64,000 nucleotides of DNA from Rugalucina vietnamica (GCA_964017185.1 OZ024876.1:17372226-17436225); one strand, 5' to 3'. Positions 10,961-22,045 are shown, numbered from the stretch's first letter. The notes: a model not told the origin generated them from the sequence alone. Translations and numbers: made by a program.

Positions 10961-11960
10961 CCCTCATCCGTCGGAGAAGCTTTCGAAAAAAGAGACAAAG
11001 GTAGTCCCTTTGAGGAGTGGCACTTGGAATGTGCGAACATTGATGGACAGTGATGGGTCAGATTGACTACAGCGTAGAACGGCCCTTGTGGGCAGAGGTA
11101 TGGTATACAGATAGCTGCACTGAGTGGGACGCAGATGTTGGGGAGATAAAAGAAGTTGGTGCTGGATACACCTTTTTCTGGAGCGGGCGCAAAAACTAAG
11201 AGAAGCGTGAAGCAGGAGTTGGCTTTGCCATTAATGCCAGAGTCGGTACAGACCATCAGACCTGGGAAAGAGTTATAGGTCCAGAAGGTGGTGGAAATTG
11301 CAAGAGCAATGGTCTCTTGCTTCTAAGAAAGTGTGATCTTCTAATCACCAACACAGTCTTCCGTCCACCTTATAGAAACTAAACATCCTGGATGCAGCCC
11401 GTTCCAAACACTGGCATCTCATAGACTATTTCACAGTGCGGAGATCAGACAGGCAGAATGTTAGAGTGACAAAGACTATGTGTGACGCAGACAGCTGGAC
11501 ATATCATAGATTGATTGTCAGCAAACTCAAAATAAGAATCCAGTCTGCGAAGCGACCTCAAGGTAAGAAGGCCCCTCCCCTAAGAGACTGGATGTCTCAA
11601 ACTTTTAAGCTGAATCAAGACAGTATGAGACAAGCTTTCTTAACGGATATTTGCAACCAACTGGATGCAATCAATCTCAGTTTAGAGGGCCCCGAAGAAA
11701 ACTGGACAGTTTGTTTTCCATAAAACGGTCCATTCTTCAGCTGCAACTACTGTACTTTAGTACAATTATCTTGCAAACATCAAGACTGGTTTGATTAGAA
11801 TGATGACGAAATTTAGAGAATTCTTGAAGAAAACACTGATTGCTAGCTCAGTATCCACAAAAGCAGCAGACAACCACACTTGTAAGACAGTCCAGACCAA
11901 GCTTAGGGATACGCAAGATTGCTGGTTTAGAAATAAAACAGAAGAAATTCAGTCTTTTGC

Positions 11961-12966
11961 AAGATTGCAGGTTTTAACGGCAATACTTCTCCAACAGGGC
12001 TATCGGTATCCTAAACTTCGAAAAACCTTTTCTAAATTTTATCGTAGACACTATGAATTGATTTCCAGATATAATGTTGGGTTAAAGACACTTTTAAGTG
12101 AGGGCCTTTCGGAACCTGAATTTTATGGTGACTTGGTTTACAAATTAAAGAAACTTAAAGGAATAAATGATTTTTCTCTTCAGTTCGGAAAAATCATATC
12201 ACGTTACAGACGTATAGGTTATAACTTGAATGTTATGCGACAGTCTGCATGCTTAGTTTTTAACCCAATCATGGTTGATAACTATGCTGCCTTCTTTAAT
12301 TGCACGCCGGTGGGTCGGGCGTCAGACTCTATGATGGCCCCGACTTAAAGCTATTCATTTTAGTTGGTTGGGGCCGGAGCTTCTTGTCTGTTGCTTGGCC
12401 CACCGGGGTCCAACTGGTGTTTTTCTTTTGCTCCGGAGTTAGTAGGTTATTCGGCGCCCAGGGATCTCCATCGTCGGGCAGCTTACTCAATCTGTGAGTC
12501 CTGGTTTTTGATTCATCAGGATGTTTATCATGATTTATTTGTTTGTTCTTGATGATTCATTGACTAGTTAGAGATTCACCACGAGGACCGAAGAACTAAC
12601 TAAATGTTGTGAACCACTGCAGAAGCTGAGGGTGAGGTTAGGTACCTGTAAAACCGGTTTAAGCCCGCCATTAACTTTGTGTTACTGATCGTTCCAAGTC
12701 GATACTTCTGTAGTGGTTCTTTTTGTTTTATGTCTTGGTGTTTAAAATTTTTTGTGCTGTTGGCGCCTTATGTATGTTTTCATATTTTTAGTTAAGTTAA
12801 GGTAACTGAGTGGCCACCTATTGGGAAAATAGCTGCTCATTCGGCTTACGATATGTTTCATGGTATAAGTACCTGATTGTTAGTTTGGTTTTTTCCCACC
12901 TCGGTTTTTGGAGTGGGAATCTTTTTCTGATTGCGCCTTTTCCTGATCTTTGCCTACTTGTACCTT
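11961..12966 (+). mobile_element. Family R retroelement inserted in the dead LINE, with 33-35-bp target duplication
   Basis: The target text from TTTAGAAATAAAACAG to CAGTCTTTTGC occurs at 11926-11960 and again at 12967-13001, exactly flanking the insert. The intact LINE has it once (near 33510-33540). The insert is 5'-truncated. It keeps the RT C-terminus in frame (about 11970-12348: QGYRYPKLRKTFSKFYRR, GLSEPEFYGDLVYK, RRIGYNLNVMRQSACLVFNP, NCTPVGRASDS) with its stop, then the ~620-base 3' UTR ending GCCTACTTGTACC. It is the cleanest 3' reference for the family in this window. Confidence 0.85.
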
Positions 12967-14193
12967 TTTAGAAATAAAACAGAAGAAATTCAGTCTTTTG
13001 CGGACAGAAAGGACATGAAGAAATCTCATGATGCACTGAAAACCATTTATGACCCAAAGAGGTCTTGAGCCACCACATTGCTCAGTGCAGATGGAAGCAC
13101 ATTCTCACAGATAAAGAGATTATCGTAAAAAGATGGGCAGAACACTACAATATTGTACTCTATCGAGCAACAAGCATCAATGAGGATGCAATCTGCATAC
13201 TTTCACAGATAGAGTGCAATTTTCTGTTAGATGAATTTCAGACCGTTATTGAAACAAAAAAAGCCATTCAACAAATTCAACAACTGTAATCTGGCAAAAC
13301 ATCTGGTGCAGATGCAACTCCTGTCGAGGTTTACAAGGCTTGAGGCTACCCATAGCAGAGCAACTGACAGAGTTGTTTCACTGTATGTGGAGGAATGAGG
13401 CTATCCCACAATAATTAAAGGATGCACCCATAATCCACATACACAAGCGGAAAAGGAATCATCAAGTCTGTGACAACCACAGATGCTTCTACCTCTTATC
13501 CATCGCTTGAAAGATATTGGCAAAGATTCTGTTGAATCGCATGAGTGCTCATCTTGTTCAGACGGGACTTATCCCAGAAAGTCAATGTGGATTCAGAAAA
13601 GACAGAGGGACATTAGGCATGATCTTCACAGCAAGACAAATTCAGGAGAAATGCCAAGAACAGAATGTAGATATATACATGACATTTGTCCACCTCACCA
13701 AACCTTTTGACACAGTTAGTCGCGATGGACTCTGGAAAACCATGATCAAGTTTGGCTGTCCATCCAGATTCATAGCAATGGTTCGGCAATTTTATGATGG
13801 CATGTAGGCACGTGTGCAAATGATGGAGAGTTAGGCAACGAATGGGGTTAAACAGAGCTGTGTTATGGCACCAACACTGTTCAGCATGATGTTTTTTGCA
13901 ATGCTCATTGATGCTTTTCAGGACAGTGACACTGGTTTATATATATTGATCGCAATATATTCAACCTTAAAAGGTTGCAAGCCACAACTAAGGTGCAGAC
14001 TGATGTTCTAGATGAGCTCTTTTATGTAGATGATATGGAGAAGAATGCCAGCTCCGGGGCAAAAATGCAAAGAGCCATGTTTAGTCTCACACTAATGTGA
14101 TAATATGATCTCATAATCAGCACAAAATCAGAGAATGTACAACAACCAGCACACATTAATCCATACAATGGACCAGCCAACACTGTGGATTGA

Positions 14194-14332
14194 CAAATAA
14201 AATATAAAGGTTTGATCCTTTGAAAGCAGTAAAAACATTCAAAGAAGATAGTATGGACTATATTGCGCAATTTCGGGTAATGAACCTTCATCAGTAGCCC
14301 TTTTCAAACCGGCAACGAACGCCAGACTATTA
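14194..14332 (-). repeat. ~140-base repeat inserted in the dead LINE
   Basis: The LINE text before (CACTGTGGATTGACAA) and after (ACTGAAAGTTGTTGAC) is contiguous in the intact element. The intervening segment matches, inverted, 55308-55447 and 55685-55825 (CAATATAGTCCATACTATCT, TTGCGCAAT, ACTGATGAGGG). No coding potential. Family unknown. Confidence 0.65.
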
Positions 14333-15201
14333 TAACTGAAAGTTGTTGACAAAATCACCTATCTGGGAAGCACCCTTTCCAGACCAGTGCAGAGTGTTGA
14401 TGAGGTCACTGCCAGAATTGCAAAAGCCAGTATGGCATTCGGAAGACACCGTGCAAATGTCTGGGAGCGAAATGGAATCAAGCTTTACACCAAGCTGAAA
14501 GTATACACGGATGTGGTACTGCAAACCCTCTTGTATGCATGTGAGACCTGGACAGTATAGCAACGTCATGCAAAGAGACTTAACCTTTTCAGCTGTTTGA
14601 GAAAGCTGTTGAAATCAAGTGGCAAGACCAGATTCCAGGCACAGAGGTCCTGAAGAAAGCAGGGATGCAAAACACGCATACAGGCAAAGCTAGCATAGCT
14701 AAGATGGACTGGTCATGTTATAAGAATGATTGATAAGCGACTTCCAAAGAAAGTTTTCTATGGAGAACTACGGGAGGGAAAGTGCTCTCAAGGTGATTTC
14801 GACTTACCATTGGGGTCTTAGGAACAGACTGCACAGGATCGGTCAAAGTGGCTAGGTCTCATCATGAAAGGAGCAGTTGTCTATGAAGAAAAGGGAATCT
14901 GTGAAGCTAAAAGTAAGCGCAGAGAACGCAAAGCCGAATCCGATGGGCCACCAGCTGATTCCACGACACTGGCTTACTCTACTTGCAGCCGACAGTTTGA
15001 AGCTAGCATTGGCCTAGTCAGCCATCAGAGAACTCACCAACACACATGAATCTTATTCAAGAAATATCGATTGTCTTTCTCACTAGTGAGAGACGAACGA
15101 CCAGAAGGTCTGAGCCTGCTGAAGAAGGTGGTTAGGCAAACCAGCCTAAGTTTTTACTTTGGTATATATGCTAGAAACACATTTCGGATAACATGCCCAA
15201 T

Positions 15202-15315
15202 AATGGGCACTCGTAAAATGGAGACGACGTCCTTACATGATGGGTACTCGTAAAATGGAGACGACGTCCTTACATGATGGGTACTCGTAAAATGGAGACG
15301 ACGTCCTTACATGAT
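15202..15315. repeat. 37-bp minisatellite, three units
   Basis: Three near-identical copies of a 37-base unit (GGGTACTCGTAAAATGGAGA, then CGACGTCCTTACATGAT) start at 15205, 15242 and 15279. The only change noted is GGGCACT versus GGGTACT in the first unit. Confidence 0.9.
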
Positions 15316-15422
15316 CATAGCTCAAATGCTAAAAAAGGAACAAAATAATAAGCAGTGATATCAACAAGAAAAAAAATCAGGCGACCATAATAGATGTCCC
15401 TCATATTGCATTCTTTCTATAT

Positions 15423-15677
15423 ATTGGGGCGGCCCCCGTGGCCGAGCGGTTAAGAGCGCTGTTTCTTAATCACTCGATCATCTCACCGCTGTGACTGGTG
15501 TGGGTTCGAGCCCCGATCTGGCCACATGTGAGACAAGCCAAGTTCTGCTTGTGGGTGTGTCAGGTGGTTTTTCTCGGGGTTCTCCCGTTTTCGCCCCACC
15601 TACTGATTGGCCCGTCTCATATGAGCTGAAATAATCTTGAAAGGGACGTAAAACTGAATTAAAAAAAGAAAAAATAA
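15423..15677 (+). mobile_element. tRNA-derived SINE with 13-bp target duplication
   Basis: The 5' head reads like a tRNA(Leu/Ser)-type gene. It has an A box (GTGGCCGAGCGGTTAAGAGC, about 15438-15457) and a B box (GGTTCGAGCC, about 15502-15511). A body with GGTGGTTTTTCTCGGGGTTC follows, then a tail ending GGGACGTAAAACTGAATTAAAA. The 13-bp direct repeat ATTCTTTCTATAT flanks it exactly (15410-15422 and 15678-15690). Such SINEs are transcribed by Pol III and mobilised by LINE enzymes. Block B lacks it. Confidence 0.88.
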
Positions 15678-16169
15678 ATTCTTTCTATATTGTCTATAGC
15701 TTTGTAATTGTATCGTCGCTACTCACTTTACTGGTTTTGTCAACAGAACTATAGAAACATATAAATTCAAGAAATGATAGACTTTCAACTGGAAATAAGA
15801 CCGCTTGGGAGCTAAAATCCGCAATAATTCCCAAATCAAATTGTCGTAGAATTTAAATGAGCTCCATTAGGAAAAATATTTATGGTATTTAGCGATTTTA
15901 AATTGTCATCGACTTTCAGATGAGTAGGACGACAAATAAATTTGATTGAAGCTTTCCATGCGACAAAAACCCATTGGTTAAAATCGCGTGTGTCCGCTCC
16001 ATTATACAGAAGCATGGCCTGGAGAAGCTTGATACGCATAGAAACAAGAACGTCAAATAAAAAAATATTCGATTGAAGTTTTCCATGTGACTAAAACATA
16101 TTCTTAAAAATCTCGTGTGTCCGTCCCATTATACAGTTTTAAGCGTGACTAGGAGAAACTTGATAAAAA

Positions 16170-16275
16170 TAAAAGTAGGAAACGATCAAGAAATGGCGCA
16201 ATCAGAAAGAAATTCCAGTTCCAAAAACCGAGGTGGGAAAAAACTAACATAACAATCAAGTACATAATTTAATTT
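16170..16275 (-). repeat. Family R 3' tail fragment
   Basis: Reversed R terminus: GTAGGAAACGATCAAG, AATGGCGCAATCAG and CCAAAAACCGAGGTGGGAAAAAAC match the last ~95 bases of other copies. It breaks off near 16270. Confidence 0.55.
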
Positions 16276-16825
16276 ACCCAAAATTTGGGGAAAGTGGGGG
16301 GCGGGGGGGGAGAGATAACGGCTAGTTCATGAGCTAGATAGTGCATTCCTGATAACTTGTGACAGAGCAAGCACTTTATAGGTGGGGTGGAGAGTTTTGA
16401 GCATGAGCAAATTACTTTTTAGGGAGACGGGGTAAGCAATGGCCGGGGGAGTCAACCTATTACTTTCAGGTGCAGGGAGTCCACCTGCCGAAGGACCTTC
16501 TGTAGACTTTACATTGTGCGCCACTATGAGTAAGCACAAAATACGTAAACCTATTTCAGGCGTACGTTACCTGTGCTATCAAGAAAACATGCGCAACGAA
16601 GAATTTTAATTAGTACCGAGTGAAATATATTTCTGGATAGATCTGTGCATGGGACCCTCACGTACACTCCCTCTCCTTACACCTGAGGGTCTGGTACAAA
16701 ATTTAGAACGTGCCTTTTCAGCAAGATTTAGCTGCTTAAACTAACTATTAGAATTAAACACGAAACAACACTAAGATACACAACCCTATAGCATGGAAAC
16801 ATACAGTTTTGACAAGCGAGAACAC

Positions 16826-16858
16826 ACACACACACACGCACACGCACACGCACGCACT
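16826..16858. repeat. CA microsatellite with CG variants
   Basis: (CA)n interspersed with GCAC units. The Cys/Val-rich minus frame across it is not a gene. Confidence 0.9.
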
Positions 16859-17078
16859 AAACGCCCGGTTGTCCAGATCATCTGATGCCGACAGTAACAC
16901 ACATGTATCATTGCACACAACACATACGTCACATTTGTCGAGTGTCTTCGTATGTGTGTTAACCGTTTCAAGCTCATAATGTCAAAAATGACGAAAACAC
17001 TCATGCTGAATTATAAGTCTTATAAGGGCTAACAGACAACCACTTGATGGAAAATCTAGTAAGTTCGTTTTTGGGATG

Positions 17079-17252
17079 TGGGGAGCGCGATGGCGTAATG
17101 GTAGGATAGGGCACCACGAGAGGTTCTGGATTTGATACCTACATACACCGTGTAGTTTGCTTGAGATAAACACAAGTCCCCACAGTGCCGATAAACAACT
17201 AGGAAGCGTTGGCGCTGTCCGACATGACTAAAAATGTTGATTGGGACGTTTG
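17079..17252 (+). mobile_element. tRNA-derived SINE, family B
   Basis: The head GGGAGCGCGATGGCGTAATGG (A box GATGGCGTAATGGTAGG) is shared with the minus-strand copies at 26336-26522 and 41523-41713. The B box is decayed (GGATTTGATACC). The 3' end is GACATGACTAAAAATGTTGA then TTGGGACGTTT, matching the other copies' GACTGGGACGTTAAACC end. 5'-to-3' is plus strand. Confidence 0.7.
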
Positions 17253-17259
17253 AAGTCAT

Positions 17260-18360
17260 TGCAAAACGAAACAAAAAGTTTTGGAAGCTAGTGGAAGACG
17301 TATACAAGAAACACTGCCAGAAAAAAAAAATATGCAAAAATCACTTAGCCCCGCTCACTCAGGCATTAACGGTCACAGGATTTTCCATTCTGCAAAAGTG
17401 TCCGCCGTAAGAAGTATCATTTTTGGCCCGAGGATCCGCCGTGGATAGCATCATTTTTAAAAAGAACACATTGGACGTACGTTGCAGCAAGGCAATGAAC
17501 TCTCTGACGTGCGTTGCTGTCCAAGTGATCCAACCTGGGCGTGTTAGCACCATCTTGTGCAAGAGTTTGCTTGGGTTCAGGATTGTCTTTTGGTGGTATG
17601 AAACAGGGAATGATGCCGGAAAATAACGAAACTTTTATATTTACAAACGATGATGAAGGATTCGAATAATTGGCAATCGTAATAGATTTTTGTGTTTCTG
17701 GTGGCGTATTCCTTCAATGAAATTTATAATTTCTGACACAAGGTACGCTTTTGTTACAAACTACTTATTGCAGAAACTGAAGGCGTCCTTGCTTTGTTTT
17801 CCCACAAAGTCATGGTCCGGATATCCTCGCATTGATGCCTGTAAAACTGACATGATCGTCAACTTATCGCTCTCCATTTCCCCCTAACCTCGTGAAATGT
17901 TGCATCAATCTGTGCCGTAACACGTTCAGTTGCATCAACGGTATACAGGGTGTTTATAACCATTCACTGTCAACTATTAAGTTAGTAGCGGTTCTGACCG
18001 ATCTTTCTAATCTTGTTTCCTTTTTTTTTTCTTCTTGTTTGTTAAAAACCCTAGAAGCTATTTTCAATAATATCAAACTAATAAAGGTGTTGCGGGTCTG
18101 GGATCAAACCGGGGATGATCTCATTCAACGCTCTGGTAGACTGACTAATTATTCTTGAGTAAGTTGTTTTGGTGTCACATTATAAGTTGGCAAACTGCGC
18201 AAAGATGAGGAGTAGGTGCAGCTCGTCTCCGACGCGCTGTGTTCTGCTGCTCTTCTTTGCTCCGTTCGTATAACTTAGAATAATAAGACATTGTATGTAT
18301 GTTATTATTGTCTGTGGTTTCTTGCAGTTCAAAATAAATGACAAAAAAAACCTGAAATTC
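17260..18360. other. Block A private segment, no recognised gene
   Basis: This stretch has no counterpart in block B and no motif I recognise. Short frames (60-90 residues) on both strands look like chance ORFs: no initiator context, no repeats of family residues. It ends in a 25-base poly-A at 18363-18386. Confidence 0.45.
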
Positions 18361-18454
18361 ACAAAAAAAAAAAAAAAAAAAAAAAATTAATTTAATTTAA
18401 TGCTTTATTTATTTAATGAGGATTTCTAACACCCCGAAGGCCACTAGTAGGTCT

Positions 18455-18660
18455 CCTCAGGTACTTTTACTAAGAAAACGTATTGTAAGCCGAATGGGCA
18501 GCCATTTTCCCATTTGGTGGCCACCCAGCTGCCCAAACTTAACTAAAAAAATGAAAACGCACATAGTGCTAACAATTCAACACCAACACATAGAACAATT
18601 ATAAGCCGAATGAGCGGACATTTTCCCAATAGGTGGCCACTCAGCCACCCAAACTTAAAC
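18455..18660 (-). repeat. Family R 3' UTR fragment with an internal duplication
   Basis: On minus, the R segment GTGGCCACCTATTGGGAAAAT..CATTCGGCTTA appears twice (about 18600-18650 and 18490-18530). The first is truncated and fused to the second. It lies between the poly-A at 18386 and resumption of the block A/B homology near 18670. Confidence 0.5.
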
Positions 18661-19056
18661 TGTTAAATAAATATTTATAAGCATAGAAGCAGGAGAAAAA
18701 CGACGGTGTACCTAGGCATCCGCCCGTTGTAAGTCAACGATCAGATGTCAGGGGAGCGGAGTCTGGACCATTTGTGATCTTGTACTTCCCAGAATGAGAA
18801 TTAATTTGTGAAATTAAACTAAACTGAATTTTGCCATAAAATCGGTATATAAGAGCTGACATTCTATACATGAAAACGGTGTCAGTGACCATTGCGAACG
18901 ATACGTTTACGGGTAATAAAGAAAATGGAAGACTGGTGCCTAGAGACTTTATATATTTGGCTCTGTTTGGATAATACTAGTATTTGTATCGACTATCCTG
19001 TTGAAAGTTGCAAAATTACAGTATTTCTGTTTGGCTCCATTTTGCTTAATCTAAAG

Positions 19057-19398
19057 GGTCACTGCAGAAGTTTAGGGTGAGGTTAGGGCCCTAAATCGAT
19101 TTAAGCCCCCCAGTAACTTTATATTACTGATCGTCCAAGGCGATACGTCTGTAGTGGTTTTATTTGTTTTATGTTTTGGAGTCGAACTTTTGTGCTGTTT
19201 GAACCTTATGTAAGTTTTCATAGTTTAAGTTAAGTTCGGGTAACTGGCCGTATATTGGCTGCTCACTCGGCTTACGATATGTTTTCTAAGTATAAGTACA
19301 TAATTGTCAATTTAGCTTTTTCCCATCTCGGTTTATGGAGTTGGAATTTCTTTCTGAGTGCACATTTTTCAGATCATTGCCTACTTGTACTTTTTTTA
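19057..19398 (+). mobile_element. Family R 3' UTR copy shared with block B
   Basis: Runs from GGTCACTGCAGAAG to the terminus TTGCCTACTTGTACTTTTTT. The same insertion with the same downstream flank (AAGCAG.CGAAACCGCG) is at 38258-38580, so it predates the duplication. Confidence 0.65.
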
Positions 19399-19512
19399 AG
19401 CAGCCGAAACCGCGATATGGCCATCCCTTCTCATTGCAAAGGATTCTCACATTTTATCAACAAAAATATATACTCACTGTCCTTAAAGGATTTCAGTTTT
19501 ATATTATTTATT

Positions 19513-19596
19513 AGCGGCCCCCGTGGCCGACCGGTTAAGAGCGCTGTTTCTTAATCACTCGATCATCTCACCGCACTGGCCACATGTGAGACAAGA
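19513..19596 (+). mobile_element. SINE (same family as 15423-15677), 5' half, lacking the B box
   Basis: The head GCGGCCCCCGTGGCCGACCGG to CACTCGATCATCTCACCGC matches the 15.4-kb SINE. About 34 bases containing the B box are then missing (CCGC joins ACTGGCCACATG). The SINE text stops at GTGAGACAAG and continues at 20391. Confidence 0.75.
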
Positions 19597-19856
19597 AACA
19601 TCTTTAAAAAAGATAATTGTCGAAGATTAATATCTATTTTGTAAAAGGGTACCTATCCAAGCAGTCTCAAAATAAAATTTCATTTAATCTAAGCTCTTTA
19701 ATGCACTGCTTAAATCCGTTCTCTTTATACCAGGAAAATCTGAAAAGATATAAACTTAATCCCTTCACATCCCGCAGATATGATTTGCGTTCAGGTTTAT
19801 CTGGGCAAGGTTCTCCGTAAATCAGCAAGTCTGGCCGTTGAAGGTGGCAAATCTGC

Positions 19857-19908
<52 letters not shown>

Positions 19909-19913
19909 CAGAC

Positions 19914-19966
<53 letters not shown>

Positions 19967-20390
19967 AAGTATGACTCTTGCTGAGCCAACCCCAGACATG
20001 ACTGAGAGGAAATGCTTTTCAAATGTCCTTACGGCGAGAGTCCTTAAGAGTCGCAGGACCGAAACGACTCAATATGTTGAGCAGAGCCGTTGATCCGAAC
20101 ACGCCTATATTCAATGGAGAAAATCCGAACGCATCTTATCTACGATGGCCTGCATGGATCATAAAATTTCGAAATCCACAGTTTTTAGATTTTGATTTTT
20201 CTTTGCAAAAGCTTTCTTCACACAAAAAGGGATTAAAATCAATAACAATAAGGACCAATGATGGCTTGTATAGTAAAAAAACATCATCTAAAAGTACTTT
20301 TAATGAGATGCAGTTTGTTGCCTTTTTCATCTTCCATATGCGAAAAACCCGGATGCAGGTCAAAAATGATCTGAGATATCTTCGACAAAT
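19597..20390. mobile_element. ~790-bp segment inserted inside a SINE; contains GA/AGAC microsatellite
   Basis: This segment separates the two halves of one SINE (19513-19596 and 20391-20505). Near its ends are inverted 12-mers, ATTGTCGAAGAT (19617-19628) and ATCTTCGACAAAT (20378-20390), a possible short TIR pair. The interior has a perfect GA then AGAC repeat (19859-19968) and open frames on both strands, e.g. minus-strand residues PERKSYLRDVKGLSLYLF. I do not recognise these frames as any family. It could be a small DNA transposon or captured host DNA. Confidence 0.5.
19859..19968. repeat. GA/AGAC compound microsatellite
   Basis: (GA)n for about 34 bases, then GACAGA and CAGA units to 19968. 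The RERERDRDRQTD and SVCLSVCL frames are artefacts of it. Confidence 0.95.
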
Positions 20391-20510
20391 GCTTGCGGGT
20401 GTGTCAGGTGGTTTTTCTCGGGGTCCTCCCGTTTTCGCCCACCTACTGATTGGCCCGTCTCAAATGAGCTGAAATAAGCTTGAAAGGGGCGTAAGACTGA
20501 TTTAAAAATA
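20391..20510 (+). mobile_element. SINE 3' half (continuation of 19513-19596)
   Basis: GCGGGTGTGTCAGGTGGTTT, CTCGGGGTCCTCCCGTTTTC, GATTGGCCCGTCTCA and the tail GAAAGGGGCGTAAGACTGATTTAAAAA match the second half of the 15.4-kb SINE. Block B (around 38655-38690) has the corresponding sequence without any SINE. Confidence 0.75.
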
Positions 20511-20617
20511 TATTAATTTTATTAATTATTACATATATATCTAAAACTGATTGTGGAATCGGAAGAAATGCTTCGCTCCTTGATTTTCACTCAATAAAGG
20601 TCTCTCTCATTCAGTAA

Positions 20618-21484
20618 TCAAGTATATACGAATCCGTGAAGAGCAAAACACAGTTTCAGTAAACTAATGTAAGCATTCATACAGCAATCCCCAGAACCGG
20701 CGAGTCCAGCTAAATTATTTTGATCCCCCCTCCAATCGTTTAGTTTATTACTCTGTTTTCTATGCCTGGCATAACTATCAACAAAATCTTCAAAACAAAT
20801 ACGCCATTGCGATCCGAGATCCTCATATTGCCATGATTCTAAAACTCTAATGTATAATTCAGTTTCATTTTGGGTGCCTCGGTCGTTTCGTTTTCTCAGA
20901 TCAAGATCATCTTTATTTATTTCTACGTATGGACAAACATTTGTTTTCTTGAAATAGACAACCTCTTTCCCAACACAACCTTTACTAGGGTGTGGAATGC
21001 TTTCATAGAATTTGGTAAGTGAGTTGCCATCTTCTTGCATCTCATCAATAGAAGTAGTTAGCTCTATCCATGTAAACATAGTAGTACCATTTACAGACAA
21101 TACCGACGATTCAGATGTATTGTGTATATTAGGAAGTCCATCCGTATCCAAACATGCATAAGTCCATGGACAATGATTCACTAACATGTCAACAATTATG
21201 CTTATCATGAATCCGAACCAAATATTGTCATACGTCGTGTAATACATTTTCATTGACATAATTTCTTCTTTGATGCCAGGTATCTGATCATCTAGGACCT
21301 GTTTTACAGTGTCTCGTATTTGTGTTCCATTGAGTAAGCCCACCACGTTATCAATTTGTCCATGCATGTATGTAGACAACTTGATAGCCAGTTTGAGACA
21401 TGTCTGCATGTCTGGGTTAAATATACGACAGACACCCTTTCTAAGTACTCGGGTTGAATGACACATAACTGGTCGACAGATCAT
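20618..21484 (-). CDS. Receptor-ectodomain-like gene, exon 4 (terminal exon in this model)
   Basis: A 289-codon open stretch starts after a strong acceptor (ATGTTTCAG at 21485-21493) in phase 0, which fits exon 3's phase-0 end, and ends in a stop at 20618. Residues include CRPVMCHSTRVLRKGVCRIF, N-glycosylation sequons (NGT, NTS, NGT, NET) and paired cysteines. Together these suggest an extracellular region of the type found upstream of 7TM domains in expanded lophotrochozoan class-B/adhesion-like receptors. No seven-helix exon was found in the window. An AATAAA on the minus strand lies at 20518-20523, about 95 bases past the stop. A decayed copy is at 38758-39298. Alternatively an internal donor leads to 7TM exons outside the window. 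Confidence 0.55.
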   Translation of the reverse strand: MICRPVMCHSTRVLRKGVCRIFNPDMQTCLKLAIKLSTYMHGQIDNVVGLLNGTQIRDTVKQVLDDQIPGIKEEIMSMKMYYTTYDNIWFGFMISIIVDMLVNHCPWTYACLDTDGLPNIHNTSESSVLSVNGTTMFTWIELTTSIDEMQEDGNSLTKFYESIPHPSKGCVGKEVVYFKKTNVCPYVEINKDDLDLRKRNDRGTQNETELYIRVLESWQYEDLGSQWRICFEDFVDSYARHRKQSNKLNDWRGDQNNLAGLAGSGDCCMNAYISLLKLCFALHGFVYT

Positions 21485-21879
21485 CTGAAACATACATGGG
21501 CTATTGCGTGAGAAAAAGAACAATCTGGGGTTCCGACGAGGTCCAACACAAACCAGCCTGTTGTGTCACAGAAGCAGAATAGAAGCTTTAAATTTTGGAT
21601 TTAGTAACAAGAGCAATTGTACTAGCTATGAATAAACATAGTTATTTAAGGAGAAAACGCATTTAGAACACTTGACAATCTTCCATACGGTCGTCCAGTC
21701 AACACAGACACTGATCATTATCAAACCCCTTTGATAATTTTCGGACTTTTCATAGTTTTTCTTTAGACATGCGATGTTAGTGATGCTATATTATTGGGAG
21801 GAGAGAGGCCAGGGCTTGTCTTATAATGCTGAGCGCCAAGCAAGTAAGCCACTGCTTTCATATTTAACGTCTTTAGTAT

Positions 21880-21952
21880 GACGCGACCCGGGATCGAACC
21901 CACGACCTCCCGCTGCCAAAGCGGACGCCCTAATCATTACCCAATCGGAACC
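21880..21952 (-). mobile_element. tRNA-like SINE head
   Basis: On minus: GGTTCCGATTGGGTAATGAT..GGGCGTCC (A-box-like), then GGGAGGTCGTGGGTTCGATCC (B box GGTTCGATCC). The acceptor-stem arms do not pair as in a real tRNA, and there is no equivalent in block B, so a SINE head private to block A is the best reading. Confidence 0.55.
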
Positions 21953-21959
21953 AAAGCGA

Positions 21960-22045
21960 AAACAAATTACTGCACAGCAGATCTACGCCTTTGGTTTCGC
22001 ATAAGCAAATTATTGGTTTTCTAATGCGGTGGCTCACATTTGATT
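21960..22045. repeat. TGAGCCGCC MITE relic, shared with block B
   Basis: TACGCCTTTGGTTTCGCATA, ATTATTGGTTTTCTAATGCG and GTGGCTCACATTTGATT match 39490-39560 in block B and the ends of the 24748-24983 MITE. One end only. Confidence 0.45.

Larger units (their letters stand above)
10968..15090 (+). pseudogene. Decayed copy of the APE/RT LINE (same family as 32274-35579)
   Basis: Alignment by eye to the intact element at 32274-35579 runs from the endonuclease start (TWNVRTLMDS, near 11023) to the C-terminal finger (SRQFEASIGLVSHQRTH) and the shared 3' end AGTGAGAGACGAAC. It carries many frameshifts and stops. An internal deletion of ~230 bases near 11232 joins GCCATT directly to AATGCCAGAG. Two insertions are nested in it: a family R element at 11961-12966 and a ~140-base repeat at 14194-14332. 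RT pieces are readable, e.g. LIPESQCGFRKDRGT at 13565-13610 and LTKPFDTVSRDGLWK at 13698-13740. The YADD box is corrupted to Y-V-D-D. Non-functional. Confidence 0.85.

Noticed and set aside
15186-15320. CRISPR-like array
   Set aside because: Units are contiguous 37-mers with no spacers, in eukaryotic DNA; a minisatellite.
15423-15520. Functional tRNA(Leu/Ser) gene
   Set aside because: A and B boxes are present but the acceptor arms do not close, and the sequence continues into a SINE body with target duplications.
19667-20022. ORFs with SVCLSVCL or RDRQTDRQTD repeats
   Set aside because: Translations of the GA/AGAC microsatellite in several frames; not a repeat protein.
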